Shown: positions 55,704 through 64,000 of the stretch, piece by piece | Layout of the letters: every line of letters begins with the position of its first letter | How positions within the stretch are numbered: the first letter of the stretch is position 1 | Assembly: GCF_002079305.1 (NCBI RefSeq) | Contig: NZ_CP015040.1 | Coordinates: 1 to 64,000, forward strand | Source: Rhodovulum sp. P5 | GTDB lineage: Bacteria; Pseudomonadota; Alphaproteobacteria; Rhodobacterales; Rhodobacteraceae | Direction of reading: 5' to 3' | Length of the DNA: 64,000 bases | Made by a program: the position numbers and the translations under genes | The notes under the pieces: generated by a model | The model's database searches: none | What the model was told of the DNA's origin: nothing | Seen by the model: the letters and a program-made list of their open reading frames with translations, nothing else

Positions 55704-56039
55704 GCCTGCCTCGTGTTGTTTTGGATCAAGCATGCGCCGAAGTGGCTTTGCACTCAAGTGCGGAATTTTCGCGACTTCGGCCGGAAAACCGAACCTTTGG
55801 GTGCCGGGTGTCAGATTTCGAACGTCTTGGGGTGGGGGTCCGGGGTTCGGAAATGAGCTTTGAATGCCTTGTGTGATTCACCCCAACCGTAAGCGTTGGG
55901 GCTGGGCAAGGGATTTCCGGCGCCATCTTGCCCCGAACCAAACCCCCGAAAATGACAAACCCAAAGGATTCTTGATTCAGGGATTCAAGTGTTCGGCCCT
56001 GAAAAGGTGCCGGAGTCCAAGGGCTTGCCCCATCTGGCC
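55704..56039. other. parA upstream region
   Basis: No gene. It contains the parA promoter and probably its operator. CCGAACC, TTCGAACG and GGTTCGG elements between 55785 and 55855 form imperfect inverted repeats that could be ParA-binding sites. The later part (55940-56000, GGATTCTTGATTCAGGGATTC) has short direct repeats next to the iteron array. Confidence 0.4.
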
Positions 56040-56140
56040 CTACATATCGGGTGCCTGCGCCTACATTCGGGGATTGCTGGCCCTACATCCCGGGATCGCT
56101 GGGCTTACAGGACGGGTGCGGGAACTCTTACGTTTCGGGA
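56040..56140. repeat. Iteron array, plasmid replication origin (oriV)
   Basis: Five direct repeats of the pattern C-(T)TACA-N3-CGGG. They start at 56040 (CTACATATCGGGT), 56061 (CTACATTCGGGGAT), 56083 (CTACATCCCGGGAT), 56104 (CTTACAGGACGGGT) and 56127 (CTTACGTTTCGGGA). Spacing is 21-23 bases, about two helical turns, so all sites face the same side of the DNA. Further copies lie nearer the rep gene. Iterons of this kind bind Rep_3-type initiators and define the origin. Confidence 0.75.
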
Positions 56141-56230
56141 CAGGCCCCCTGCCGATTCGCAACCCTCCGAAATTCCCCTTGAAAACCAGAGTCCTATGAT
56201 TCGCCGCCCTCCCTCCTGCCCGGCCCATGA

Positions 56231-56333
56231 CTTACAAATCGGGTGGGCGGTGGTCCCCCCTGCCCCGACACCGGGCTTGTCCGCTTACGTCGCATGGGTT
56301 ACAAATGTAAGAAAAAGACGTAACGGAATCGAG
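56231..56333. promoter_or_regulatory. Extra iterons and operator before rep
   Basis: A sixth iteron CTTACAAATCGGGT at 56231-56244, a degenerate CTTACGTCGCATGGG at 56284-56298, and the inverted repeat TTACA-AA-TGTAA just after it (56299-56310). An inverted pair of iteron cores in front of rep is the usual autorepression site for Rep dimers. Confidence 0.6.
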
Positions 56334-56340
56334 CAGTCCG

Positions 56341-57372
56341 ATGGCGAAACCCGCCAGAGAATACCGTACGGTCGACGCGCGGCCAAGCCGCGAGAGCCTT
56401 GTGAAACCGGGCGAGCTGGTGGACCTGATCGAGGTCACGCCACTGACGCTGAACGACCGGCGGATCTATAACCAGCTTCTGGAAAATGCGTGGGACGCCA
56501 TCGACAAGCCCGTTGTCCATGTCATCTCGAAATCGGCGCTGCGGGGGTCGCACAATTCCAACGACCGAGTCGGTGAATCGATCGAGCGTCTGATGGCCGC
56601 CATCGTCAAGGTCGAGGCCGTGTGGGATGGCAAGCCCGCCGTCGAACGGGTGCAGCTTCTGGGGGGCAACCTTGAAATGACGCGGGGCGACGGGCTGCTG
56701 GAATATGAAATCCCGCCGCGGCTGCGCAAGATTATCTCCAACTCCACCGTCTTTGCCCGGCTGCAACGGGAGGTGATGTTCGCGCTCAGTTCGAAATACG
56801 CCCTGACGCTGTACGAGATGGTGCAAAAGCGCGGGAACCTGCGCTGGCGCTCGTCCGAGAAATTCACGGTAGAGGCGATCCGCGGCGTGCTGGGCGTGCC
56901 CAAGGGCAAGCTCAGTTCATGGTCGAACCTGCGGATGCGGGCGCTGGAACCCGCGGCGGCCGAGGTGTCGGCGCTGTCGGACTACATGGTCGAGATCGTG
57001 CCGATCAAGACCGGGCGCAGCGTGACCCATGTGGAACTGCGCTGGTGGCGCAAGGATGGGGAGGCGACGGGCAAGGCGGAACGTGCGCTGCAATTCGCCT
57101 CGACCGGGCGGCGGGCGCGGGCGGACGGCACGGCCGAGGAAATCGTGGGGCAGGGCGCCGCCCCGCGCCCCCGGCCCGCATGGCTTGACCGGCAGGGGGC
57201 GGCGCTGCGCAGCGAAACCTATGAAACCGCGCGGCTGCGTTTTCCGGGATACGACATCTATTTCGTCGAAGGCGAATGGCGCGCATGGGCCGCCGGAAAG
57301 GAACCGCCCGCCGATCCAGACCGGGCCTTCCTTGCCTTCTTCCGGAAATATGCCGAGGCCAACCCGACCTAG
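56341..57372 (+). CDS. rep: Plasmid replication initiator (Rep_3/RepB type)
   Basis: 343 aa with the two winged-helix units of Rep_3-superfamily initiators. The first is LTLNDRRIYNQLLENAWDAI ... IISNSTVFARLQREVMFALS. The second is KYALTLYEMVQKRGNLRWRS ... GVLGVPKGKLSSWSNLRMRA, followed by VEIVPIKTGRSVTHVELRWW. The C-terminal 100 residues are an extra, less conserved domain. It binds the iterons upstream to start replication. Divergent from parAB, the layout of Rhodobacterales RepB-type replicons. Confidence 0.85.
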   Translation: MAKPAREYRTVDARPSRESLVKPGELVDLIEVTPLTLNDRRIYNQLLENAWDAIDKPVVHVISKSALRGSHNSNDRVGESIERLMAAIVKVEAVWDGKPAVERVQLLGGNLEMTRGDGLLEYEIPPRLRKIISNSTVFARLQREVMFALSSKYALTLYEMVQKRGNLRWRSSEKFTVEAIRGVLGVPKGKLSSWSNLRMRALEPAAAEVSALSDYMVEIVPIKTGRSVTHVELRWWRKDGEATGKAERALQFASTGRRARADGTAEEIVGQGAAPRPRPAWLDRQGAALRSETYETARLRFPGYDIYFVEGEWRAWAAGKEPPADPDRAFLAFFRKYAEANPT

Positions 57373-57406
57373 GTAAGTCCCTGTCCGGCAACCACTTTCC
57401 GCGCTG

Positions 57407-57420
57407 TTGCCAATTGGCAA
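57407..57420. promoter_or_regulatory. parS-like palindrome, rep side
   Basis: TTGCCAATTGGCAA, a perfect 14-bp palindrome just after rep, preceded by CACTTTCC-GCGCTG and followed by TC. Apart from two or three bases it repeats the sequence at 53480-53508 in the same orientation. Together the two sites bracket the whole par-rep module. Confidence 0.7.
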
Positions 57421-57426
57421 TCGGGG

Positions 57427-58212
57427 CTAGCCGCTTTCCCAGCCGTTCGGGCCCCGGTGAAACTGCCATTCGCCGCCCGCCCGAAACGCGCCGTTCCGCG
57501 CGACCATCCGGGTCAGGGTGATGCACGCGCCGTCCAGGTCGAGAATGGCAAAGTCGTTTTCCTGACCCCTAAGGCGCGTCGACAGCCCGGTGCCCACATG
57601 CACCTGCACCATCTGCCAGCCATTCGCCGCGGTCAGCGGCGCGGCCCGCCAGCGATGCAGATGGCCCGACAGAACCACATCGACCCCGCAGCCGGCCAGA
57701 AGCGCGACCGACCGCGGCGCGTGCTTCATCAACGCCTTGTGGCTGTCGCGGCCCTGTTCGAACGGGTGGTGGGCCATGACCACGCGATGCCCCTGTGCCG
57801 GTGCAAAGCGGGCGCAGGCGGCATCCAGATCGCGCGCGCGGACCCGGCCCCGCTGCCAGCGGAACGGATCGACCGTGTTGAAGCCCTGCACCGTCAGCCC
57901 CGGCGCCGCGAAATCCGGCGTAAGGTTGGGACATATCTGCGCCCGATACCGGGCGAAGGGCCAGAGCATCCGAAGGGCGAGGTTATCCAGCGGGATGTCG
58001 TGATTGCCCGGCACCGCCCGCCACGGCGCCGCGATCCCGTCAAGAAACTGCCGCGCCGCGCGGAATTGCGAAACGCGGGCACGTTGCGTCAGATCGCCGG
58101 TCACCGCCACCAGGTCGGGCCGCGCGTCGTTCACCGCGGCCAGCAGCGGTTGCAGCAGATCGGCATCGGTGCGGCCGAAATGCAGGTCAGAGATATGAAC
58201 GATCCGGGTCAA
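57427..58212 (-). CDS. Metallophosphoesterase (CpdA-like)
   Basis: 261-aa calcineurin-like phosphoesterase. All five metal motifs are present: ISDLHFGR (7-14), GDLTQR, GNHD, AHHP and SGHLHRW. The closest known types are 3',5'-cyclic nucleotide phosphodiesterases (CpdA), but substrate cannot be assigned from sequence. It overlaps the diacylglycerol-kinase-like gene by ATGA, so the two are co-translated. Confidence 0.88.
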   Translation of the reverse strand: MTRIVHISDLHFGRTDADLLQPLLAAVNDARPDLVAVTGDLTQRARVSQFRAARQFLDGIAAPWRAVPGNHDIPLDNLALRMLWPFARYRAQICPNLTPDFAAPGLTVQGFNTVDPFRWQRGRVRARDLDAACARFAPAQGHRVVMAHHPFEQGRDSHKALMKHAPRSVALLAGCGVDVVLSGHLHRWRAAPLTAANGWQMVQVHVGTGLSTRLRGQENDFAILDLDGACITLTRMVARNGAFRAGGEWQFHRGPNGWESG

Positions 58213-59120
58213 GATACCTCCGCCGGGGCGACCACCCGCAACGGCCGGTCGCGGAAGGCAAAGCGGAGCGGGTCGCGCATGATCTCTTTCTCGCCATCCC
58301 GGGCCACCAGAACCCGCGACCGCCCGGTGGACAGCACGATATCGCGGCCGTGGCGCAGCAGGAATTCCTCGTCCTTGCGGGCCATGCCGGCGGCCAGCCC
58401 AACTGCCGCGCGGATCAGGTCGACCTGCGCACCATTGGGGGAGAGGAACAGCGCGAAGTCCCCGCTGCGGATATGGTCCGCCCCGTGAAGGTTGAACTGA
58501 TCGAGTTGGTAGGCGCTGTTGGCGACGAAGGCCAGCGGGGTGACCAGCCGTTCCTGCCGCCCGTCGATATCAAGCCGAAGCGGCAGCGCGCGCTTCAGCC
58601 ACAGCAGCGTGGCGATCACCGACCAATAGGCCGCGGCGCGGCTGCGGCCCCAGCGGCGATAGATCGTCTCGCGCCGTTCAAGGATCGCGGGGTAAAGCCC
58701 GATGCTGGCATTGTTCAGGAACACCCGGCCGTTCACCTCGCCCAGGCGGATGTCGCGCAAGGTGCCGGTGGCCAGCGTCGCGATGGCGCCGTCCACCTCT
58801 TGCGAGATGCCAAGGCCCCGGGCGAAGTAGTTGAAGGTGCCCTGCGGGATGACCCCCATCGGCACATCCGCGCCGTGACAGACCCCCGCGACGGCGCAGA
58901 TCGTCCCGTCGCCGCCCGCCGCGACCAGCATGTCGGCCCCGTCATCAAGGGCCGCGCGCGCGACGTCCGACAGCGTCTGGCCGGCCCGTGGGCCGTGGAT
59001 GTCGACCGACAGGCCGACGCTGGCGAACCGCTCGCGCAACATGTCTCGGCGCGGCTGTTCGGCATTCGTGCGCCCGGCCTTTTCGTTCACGATCACGCTG
59101 ATCCTTCCGTGGTCCGTCAT
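58209..59120 (-). CDS. Diacylglycerol/lipid kinase family protein
   Basis: 303 aa. The DAGK catalytic domain starts ISVIVNEKAGRTNAEQP and includes the nucleotide motif VAAGGDGTICAVAGVCHGAD and MGVIPQGTFNYFARGLG. The C-terminal beta domain is FLNNASIGLYPAILERR onward. Relatives phosphorylate diacylglycerol, sphingoid bases or other lipids at the membrane; substrate open. First gene of a two-gene unit with the phosphoesterase. Confidence 0.88.
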   Translation of the reverse strand: MTDHGRISVIVNEKAGRTNAEQPRRDMLRERFASVGLSVDIHGPRAGQTLSDVARAALDDGADMLVAAGGDGTICAVAGVCHGADVPMGVIPQGTFNYFARGLGISQEVDGAIATLATGTLRDIRLGEVNGRVFLNNASIGLYPAILERRETIYRRWGRSRAAAYWSVIATLLWLKRALPLRLDIDGRQERLVTPLAFVANSAYQLDQFNLHGADHIRSGDFALFLSPNGAQVDLIRAAVGLAAGMARKDEEFLLRHGRDIVLSTGRSRVLVARDGEKEIMRDPLRFAFRDRPLRVVAPAEVS

Positions 59121-59428
59121 TCAATCCATCCCGCCTGTGACTGGGCACTCAACGCCGGTGGGGCAGGGCGGTTCCGACAAGCCGTGGGTCGCAGGCGGAC
59201 ATGTGCCGGGGGCGGGTCGTGACGGCGGGCGGTGGAGGCAGATGTTTTGCGATGTCTTTTATCTATTTGATATTAAATATGAATATGTGTGAAGCGCCCG
59301 CGCAGACCAAGGCCGCCGCCCGCCGTGCCATCGCCAAAACGCCCCAAAGGGTCCGCCGATGACACGGCTTGCGGTGTTGACCTTACAGGTGCCCTTCCCG
59401 GCGGTAAGGATTGATCTGAAACGTTTTT
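59121..59428. other. Intergenic region with an AT-rich block
   Basis: About 310 bases without a gene. The conspicuous part is the AT-rich stretch 59250-59290 (TTTATCTATTTGATATTAAA, then ATGAATATGTG), unusual in this GC-rich setting and probably promoter-active for the lipid kinase unit on the minus strand. No repeat or hairpin with a T-run was found. Confidence 0.4.
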
Positions 59429-61084
59429 TCAGGCCACCGAGGCGGGGCGCCGCGCGTCTGCCCTGTGCACTACCCCGGCGGCCCAGCGGTCGGCAGAGGC
59501 GCCGAAACAGTCATGGATCGAATCCACCGCCGCGGTGCTGCCAAGCGCGGGCCGCCCCAGCAGGCACAGCCCGGCGCGGGCGGCGCCATCGGTGCCGATC
59601 ACCTGCGCGTCGGGGTCGGTCCGCGCGCCCAGCCCATCGGCCACGGGCGACAGCACGCCCCCGTCGCGCAAGGCGGCAAGGGCAGGGGCGGCCAGCCCCT
59701 CCAGCGCCGGGGCGGGCAGGACGGCATCGACCATCGCCGACACGCAGGTCGTCGCCGTGCCGTCCTGCAACTGCCACCCCTCTGGCACAAGGCAGATATC
59801 GGGATCGTCCACGACGCAAAGCTGCACCCGGTCCGCCGCGATCAGGGTGCGCAGTTCCTCGGCCGAGCTGACGGGCGGGCCGTAGGAATAGCGTTTCAAC
59901 CCCTCATCGAAACCGATCAGGGCGGCGGCGGTGTCGGGCGCGCATCCGCCGGTGTTGAAACCGCGCCGGAACGCATCCTGCCATTTCCGCCAGACCTGCC
60001 CGATAACATAGCCCGCTGACGGAACCTGCTGGCCGCGGGCCATGGCGATCCCGGCGGCCAGCGCGTCGGCGGGGGCGCGGGTTTCCTGCGTGCCGGGGCG
60101 GGTACATTCGGTCTCCAGCCACGGGCGGGCGGCCGCCACATCGCCGCCGACCCTTTGCAGGATACGTTCGGCGGGTCTGCGCAGCGCCTCGGCAATCGGG
60201 GGCAGGGCGGTCTTTGCGGGGCTGTCGATCGCGCGGGCAAGGGCGGTCTCGAACGCGTCGGTCTCGGCTGGCAGCGGATCATAGCGGGCGTCCTGCGCGG
60301 CATCGGCCGGTTTCGGCATCGGCGGCTGACCGTCAAGCGAGAAGGGGAAGATGCGCGCGGGCTCCCGCCCCGATGCGATATAGCGGCCGTCCTCGATCCG
60401 CCCGCCAAGGCCGAGGGTCAGAAAGCGCAACACATCCAGCGTGGACAGGCCCAGCCCGCGCACCGCGACCTTGCGCCCGGCCCAGCCTTCGGCCGCGGCC
60501 CGCAGCGCGGCATCGGGATAGGCGGGCAGCAGGTCCAGCCCGTGGCGGTCGGCATGGTCGCGCCAGCGGGCGATCTGCGGGTCGGGGGCGGTGTCGGGCT
60601 GGCCGGGGGCGATCAGAACCTCGTCGAACGGGCCGAACACGGTACCGCCGGCCGCGATCCGCCAACCCGGGGTGGCGGGGTCGATGCGATCGACCCGGAT
60701 GTCGCGCAAGCGCAGGCGCATCCCCGCGGGCGCGGTGGCCCTCAGATGAGTCAGGCGCGCGTTCAGATAGGCGCCGAGATCCGCGCGGGGCGGGAAAGTC
60801 TCGTCATCCGCGCCGTTCCGCCACTGGGCAAAGTCCGGGAAAGGCTGGGCGAGGCCCTCCCGCTGGCGCAGCGACACCGACCGGACGGGCAGGTTCAGCA
60901 GGGCAAGCGGGCTTTGCGTCGGGTCGAAATTCGGGCCGGCGCCGGGATGTGGGTCGGGGTCGAAGATCTCGACCTCGACCGTGGTGCCCGTTTGGGGCAG
61001 GCGGGCGGCCAGCGCCTCCAGCGCGCCCAGCCCCCGCGGCCCGGCCCCGATCACGGCGATCCGGATGGTTCCTGGAGTGTGCAT
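59429..61084 (-). CDS. FAD/NAD(P)-binding protein (COG4529-like)
   Basis: 551 aa. The N-terminal Rossmann motif IRIAVIGAGPRGLGALEALA binds FAD, with PNFDPTQSPLALLNLPVRSV as a family segment. A second nucleotide motif is VAVRGLGLSTLDVLRFLTLG (about residue 215). The C-terminal half is helical, with a Cys at its end region (CLLGRPALGS). It belongs to the uncharacterised COG4529 flavoproteins, distantly like lysine/ornithine N-monooxygenases. Stands alone; no partner visible. Confidence 0.8.
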   Translation of the reverse strand: MHTPGTIRIAVIGAGPRGLGALEALAARLPQTGTTVEVEIFDPDPHPGAGPNFDPTQSPLALLNLPVRSVSLRQREGLAQPFPDFAQWRNGADDETFPPRADLGAYLNARLTHLRATAPAGMRLRLRDIRVDRIDPATPGWRIAAGGTVFGPFDEVLIAPGQPDTAPDPQIARWRDHADRHGLDLLPAYPDAALRAAAEGWAGRKVAVRGLGLSTLDVLRFLTLGLGGRIEDGRYIASGREPARIFPFSLDGQPPMPKPADAAQDARYDPLPAETDAFETALARAIDSPAKTALPPIAEALRRPAERILQRVGGDVAAARPWLETECTRPGTQETRAPADALAAGIAMARGQQVPSAGYVIGQVWRKWQDAFRRGFNTGGCAPDTAAALIGFDEGLKRYSYGPPVSSAEELRTLIAADRVQLCVVDDPDICLVPEGWQLQDGTATTCVSAMVDAVLPAPALEGLAAPALAALRDGGVLSPVADGLGARTDPDAQVIGTDGAARAGLCLLGRPALGSTAAVDSIHDCFGASADRWAAGVVHRADARRPASVA

Positions 61085-61348
61085 ATGGGTCCTCCTTGCC
61101 TGTCATCGGTGTTTAACGCGGCAAGGGCGGTTTTGGTTTGCCCGGGGCGCAGAATAGCTGCCATGCGGGGGGCCTTTGGCGATGTCCTTCGCATCCCGTA
61201 TGTCGTTCGGGCTTTCCAGATAAACTGATCGGCACAAGCGTTTCGCTGCGCTCCCCCAGGGCCGGGCGCGGCTCGGGGTGCCTTGATCAATCTTTGCTTT
61301 CAAGGAGCGGTTTTCTCTGCGGCGGGATTTCTGGCGTTTCAGCAGCCC

Positions 61349-62680
61349 TCAGGACGCCCGGCCCTTCAGGATCGCCTGTACCGCGGCGTAGGACGCCTTG
61401 GGCTTGCGGGCCAGCGTTTCGAAATCGACATGCACCAGCCCGAAGCGCTTGGAATAGCCGAACGCCCATTCGAAATTGTCCAGAAGCGACCAGATGACAA
61501 AACCCTTCAGCGGAACGCCCTTGGCAATCGCGGCGCGGGCCGCGCGCAGATGGGCGGCGATATAGGCGATGCGGTCTTCGTCCTGAACATGGGCGTTGGC
61601 GATGCCGTCGGGGGCGGCCATGCCGTTCTCGGTCACGTAAAGCGGCAGGGTGCCGGATGTTTTGTCGTGAAGGCGGCACAACAGGTCGGTCAGTGCCCCG
61701 GGCGCGATGTCCCATCCCATGTCGGTCTTGGGGCCGGGGCCGGGCACGGTGCGCCAGTTGGGCCAGGGGCCGGGTGCCTCGGTCAGGTGTTTCACGGTGT
61801 AATAATTGACGCCCAGCCAATCGAGGGGGGCGGCGATCCCCGGCAGATCGTCCTGCCAGCGGTCGGGCAGATGCGGGCCCAACCCCTCCAGCACCAGATC
61901 GGGATAGGTGCCGCGCGTGACGGCGCCCAGGAAAAAGCGGTTGAACACCGCGTCATAGCGGTTGGCCGCGGCCCGGGCGGTCAGGGTGTCTTCGGCGGGA
62001 AAGGCGGGTTCGAAATTCAGCACGATCCCGGCATTGTCCGCCCCCCCGGCGCGCAAGCCCGCCAGCCCCAGCCCGTGGGCCAGCCCGATATGATGCATGG
62101 CGCGGGCGGTGGCGCGGATGTCGCGCAGGCCGGGGGCATGGTGCCCCTCGAAATGCGACAGCCACGCGGCGCACCAGGGTTCGTTGATCGTGGCCCATGA
62201 CCAGACCCGGTCGCCCAGCCGGCGGGCCATCAGCGCGGCGAAATCGGCGAAATGATGGGCCGTGTCGCGATTGGCCCAACCGCCCAGATCGGCCAGCGCC
62301 GCGGGCAGTTCCCAGTGATAGAGCGTCAGCGCCGGTTTCAGCCCGCGGGCCAGCATGCCATCGACCAGCCGGTCGTAGAAATCGAGACCGGCGGGGTTCG
62401 GCGTACCCGTGCCGTCGGGCAGGACGCGCGCCCATGAGGTCGAGAACCGGTAAAGGTCGAAGCCCGCGTCGGCGACAAGGTCCAGATCCTCCTGATACCG
62501 GTTCAGGTGGTCGCAGGCCCGCGCCCCGTTTTCGGCCCGCGACACGTTGCCGGGCGTCGCGGCAAAGCTGTCCCAATGGGTCTGGCCCGCGCCGCCAAGG
62601 CCATGCCCTTCGACCTGGTAGGCCGAGGTGGCGGTACCGAAAAGAAAGCCGGGCGGAAAATCATTGCGGGACAATGGCAT
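61349..62680 (-). CDS. Beta-glucosidase, glycoside hydrolase family 1
   Basis: 443-aa retaining beta-glycosidase. The N-terminal signature is FLFGTATSAYQVEG. The acid/base Glu is E167 in TINEP and the nucleophile is E351 in VTENG; WSLLDNFEWAFGYSKRFGLV closes the active site. No signal peptide, so it is cytoplasmic and hydrolyses imported glycosides. The ATG at 62680 starts the family sequence. It is divergent from a sugar ABC transporter gene, its likely supplier. Confidence 0.93.
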   Translation of the reverse strand: MPLSRNDFPPGFLFGTATSAYQVEGHGLGGAGQTHWDSFAATPGNVSRAENGARACDHLNRYQEDLDLVADAGFDLYRFSTSWARVLPDGTGTPNPAGLDFYDRLVDGMLARGLKPALTLYHWELPAALADLGGWANRDTAHHFADFAALMARRLGDRVWSWATINEPWCAAWLSHFEGHHAPGLRDIRATARAMHHIGLAHGLGLAGLRAGGADNAGIVLNFEPAFPAEDTLTARAAANRYDAVFNRFFLGAVTRGTYPDLVLEGLGPHLPDRWQDDLPGIAAPLDWLGVNYYTVKHLTEAPGPWPNWRTVPGPGPKTDMGWDIAPGALTDLLCRLHDKTSGTLPLYVTENGMAAPDGIANAHVQDEDRIAYIAAHLRAARAAIAKGVPLKGFVIWSLLDNFEWAFGYSKRFGLVHVDFETLARKPKASYAAVQAILKGRAS

Positions 62681-62871
62681 TCTGAAAGGGTCGCGCCAAG
62701 CGATGCGCCCGTCAATGGGGAAAACATTCTGCCAGGGAACAATCGCGCCGCTATCGCGTTGGTTGACAGCCGGCGGGGCTTTCGCCACCGTTGGGGCATG
62801 TCGTCCTCTGCGCTGAAATTGCGGGGGAAAACAGCAAAAGGTGCCGAAAGCGCACCGCAGGGGAGGTATAT
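62681..62871. promoter_or_regulatory. Divergent promoter region between beta-glucosidase and sugar transporter
   Basis: 190 bases that must hold promoters for both genes. GGTGCCGAAAGCGCACC at about 62841-62857 is a small hairpin close to the transporter start, and GGGGAGG is its ribosome site. No clear LacI-type operator could be picked out. Confidence 0.4.
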
Positions 62872-64000
62872 ATGCGTTTCACATGGATGGCAGGCGCTGC
62901 TGCGCTGGCCCTTGTGTTCGATTCCGCCGCCGCGCAGGACCTGATCTTTCCGCCCGGCGAAGACGACCGGTTCAACTGGCAAAGCTATGAGGCGTTCGCC
63001 GCAGAGGATTTGAGCGGACAGGCGCTGACCATCACGGGGCCGTGGACCGGGGCGGACAAGGCGCTGGTCGACTCGATGATCGCCTATTTCGAGGCGGCGA
63101 CCGGCGCCGAGGTGGACTATTCCGGCTCTGACAGTTTCGAACAGGACATCGTGATCGCGGCACAGGCCGGATCGGCCCCCAACATGGCGGTGTTCCCGCA
63201 ACCGGGGCTGGCCGCCGACATGGCCCGGCGCGGTTTTCTGGCGCCTTTGGGCGCGGACACGGCGGACTGGGTGAGAGAGAACTACGCCGCGGGCGAGTCC
63301 TGGGTCGATCTGGGGACCTATGCGGATGCGAATGGAGAGGACCACCTGTTCGGCTTCTTCTTCAAGGTCGATCTGAAATCGCTGGTCTGGTACGTGCCCG
63401 ACGCCTTTGACGAGGCGGGATACGACATTCCCGAAACGATGGAGGATTTGAAGGCGCTGACCCGGCGGATCGCCGATGAGGGCGGCACGCCGTGGTGTAT
63501 CGGGCTCGGCTCTGGCGCGGCGACGGGTTGGCCCGCGACCGACTGGGTGGAAGAGATGATGCTGCGCACCCAGCCGCCAGCGGTCTATGACGACTGGGTC
63601 AGCCACGCGATCCCGTTCGACGACCCGCGTGTGGTCGGCGCGATCGAGGAATATGGCTGGTTCGCCCGCAACGACGCCTTTGTCAGCGGCGGCGCGGCCT
63701 CTGTCGCCACGACCGATTTTCGGGACAGTCCCGCGGGGCTGTTCACCTTCCCGCCCGAATGCTACATGCACCGGCAGGCGAGCTTTATCCCGACCTTCTT
63801 CCCGGAAGGCACCGAAATGGGATACGACGTCGATTTCTTTTACTTCCCCGCCTGGGCGGACAAGGACCTGGGCAAGCCGGTGCTTGGGGCCGGCACGCTC
63901 TGGGCCATCACGTCGGACAGCCCGGCGGCCCGCGCCTTTATCGAGTTCCTGAAAACGCCCATCGCCAGCGAGGTCTGGATGGCGCAATCGGGCTTCCTGA
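62872..64000 (+). CDS. ABC transporter substrate-binding protein, AglE/ThuE-like (runs off the window)
   Basis: First 376 codons of an alpha-glucoside-type family 1 solute-binding protein. The signal peptide MAGAAALALVFDSAAAQDL is followed by LTITGPWTGADKALVDSMIA and SGSDSFEQDIVIAAQAGSAP. Ligand-lobe segments such as KSLVWYVPDAFDEAGYDIPE and PWCIGLGSGAATGWPATDW continue to the window end at SEVWMAQSGF. It delivers a disaccharide or glucoside to a membrane permease expected downstream. The divergent GH1 enzyme suggests a beta-glucoside or mixed-glucoside substrate, although AglE itself is named for alpha-glucosides. Confidence 0.88.
   Translation, partial: MRFTWMAGAAALALVFDSAAAQDLIFPPGEDDRFNWQSYEAFAAEDLSGQALTITGPWTGADKALVDSMIAYFEAATGAEVDYSGSDSFEQDIVIAAQAGSAPNMAVFPQPGLAADMARRGFLAPLGADTADWVRENYAAGESWVDLGTYADANGEDHLFGFFFKVDLKSLVWYVPDAFDEAGYDIPETMEDLKALTRRIADEGGTPWCIGLGSGAATGWPATDWVEEMMLRTQPPAVYDDWVSHAIPFDDPRVVGAIEEYGWFARNDAFVSGGAASVATTDFRDSPAGLFTFPPECYMHRQASFIPTFFPEGTEMGYDVDFFYFPAWADKDLGKPVLGAGTLWAITSDSPAARAFIEFLKTPIASEVWMAQSGFL

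Noticed and set aside
53506..57372. A repABC-type replicon.
   Set aside because: ParA and ParB are present, but the initiator is a separate, divergent Rep_3-type protein with iterons. There is no repC downstream of parB, so it is not repABC.
62503..63987. A minus-strand open frame across the sugar-binding protein and beta-glucosidase start.
   Set aside because: Antisense to a clear solute-binding protein with a signal peptide, and it crosses the divergent promoter region. No protein-family features.

Overview
The window looks like part of a large extrachromosomal replicon (megaplasmid or chromid) of a marine Rhodobacteraceae (roseobacter-type Alphaproteobacteria). The evidence is the high GC content, the roseobacter-type gene families (acetone carboxylase, CbiM-CbiL-CbiQ-CbiO uptake, an mmtN-type methyltransferase), and a complete plasmid maintenance module at 53.5-57.4 kb. 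That module has parB-parA on the minus strand, an iteron array, a Rep initiator on the plus strand, and two near-identical palindromes flanking it. No rRNA, tRNA or CRISPR array was seen.

Layout. 0.2-4.7 kb: modE, then a TetR gene divergent from a Tat-exported molybdenum oxidoreductase (iorAB-like), with two operator-like inverted repeats between them. 4.8-8.6 kb: four minus-strand genes for exported or cell-surface-type proteins (secreted protein, class 3 lipase, DUF6795-like protein, L,D-transpeptidase-like protein). 8.8-18.2 kb: cobO, and a divergent nine-gene cobalt/cobalamin operon behind a cobalamin riboswitch. 18.5-23.0 kb: an unknown gene pair whose second member is split by a complete 3.76-kb Tn3-family transposon with a 5-bp target duplication. 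23.2-28.5 kb: LysR with an aldo/keto reductase, then macAB. 28.5-35.5 kb: acetone carboxylase acxABC and its sigma-54-type activator. 35.7-40.2 kb: an assimilatory sulfate reduction operon (cysG, DUF2849, cysI, cysH, DUF934). 40.6-41.2 kb: vapBC. 41.3-48.0 kb: pirin and a five-gene set that reads as the methionine-methylation route to dimethylsulfoniopropionate (DMSP). 48.8-52.3 kb: nadABC. 52.5-53.1 kb: a second vapBC. 53.25-53.34 kb: a cuckoo/CcsR-type small RNA. 53.5-57.4 kb: partition and replication. 57.4-64 kb: phosphoesterase, lipid kinase, FAD oxidoreductase, beta-glucosidase and the start of a sugar ABC transporter.

The most notable system is the DMSP cluster: aminotransferase, a TusA-like protein without its catalytic cysteine, a PLP decarboxylase, a methyltransferase closely resembling the first domain of plant methionine S-methyltransferase, and an aldehyde dehydrogenase. 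Together they would convert methionine to S-methylmethionine, DMSP-amine, DMSP-aldehyde and DMSP. The neighbouring sulfate-reduction operon could supply reduced sulfur.

Caution: eight otherwise intact genes (modE, tetR, cbiO, acoR, the aldehyde dehydrogenase, mmtN, the decarboxylase, nadB) each contain one frameshift, mostly the loss of one base in a G/C run. Uncorrected homopolymer errors are a likelier cause than eight pseudogenes. Their coordinates below join both frames.
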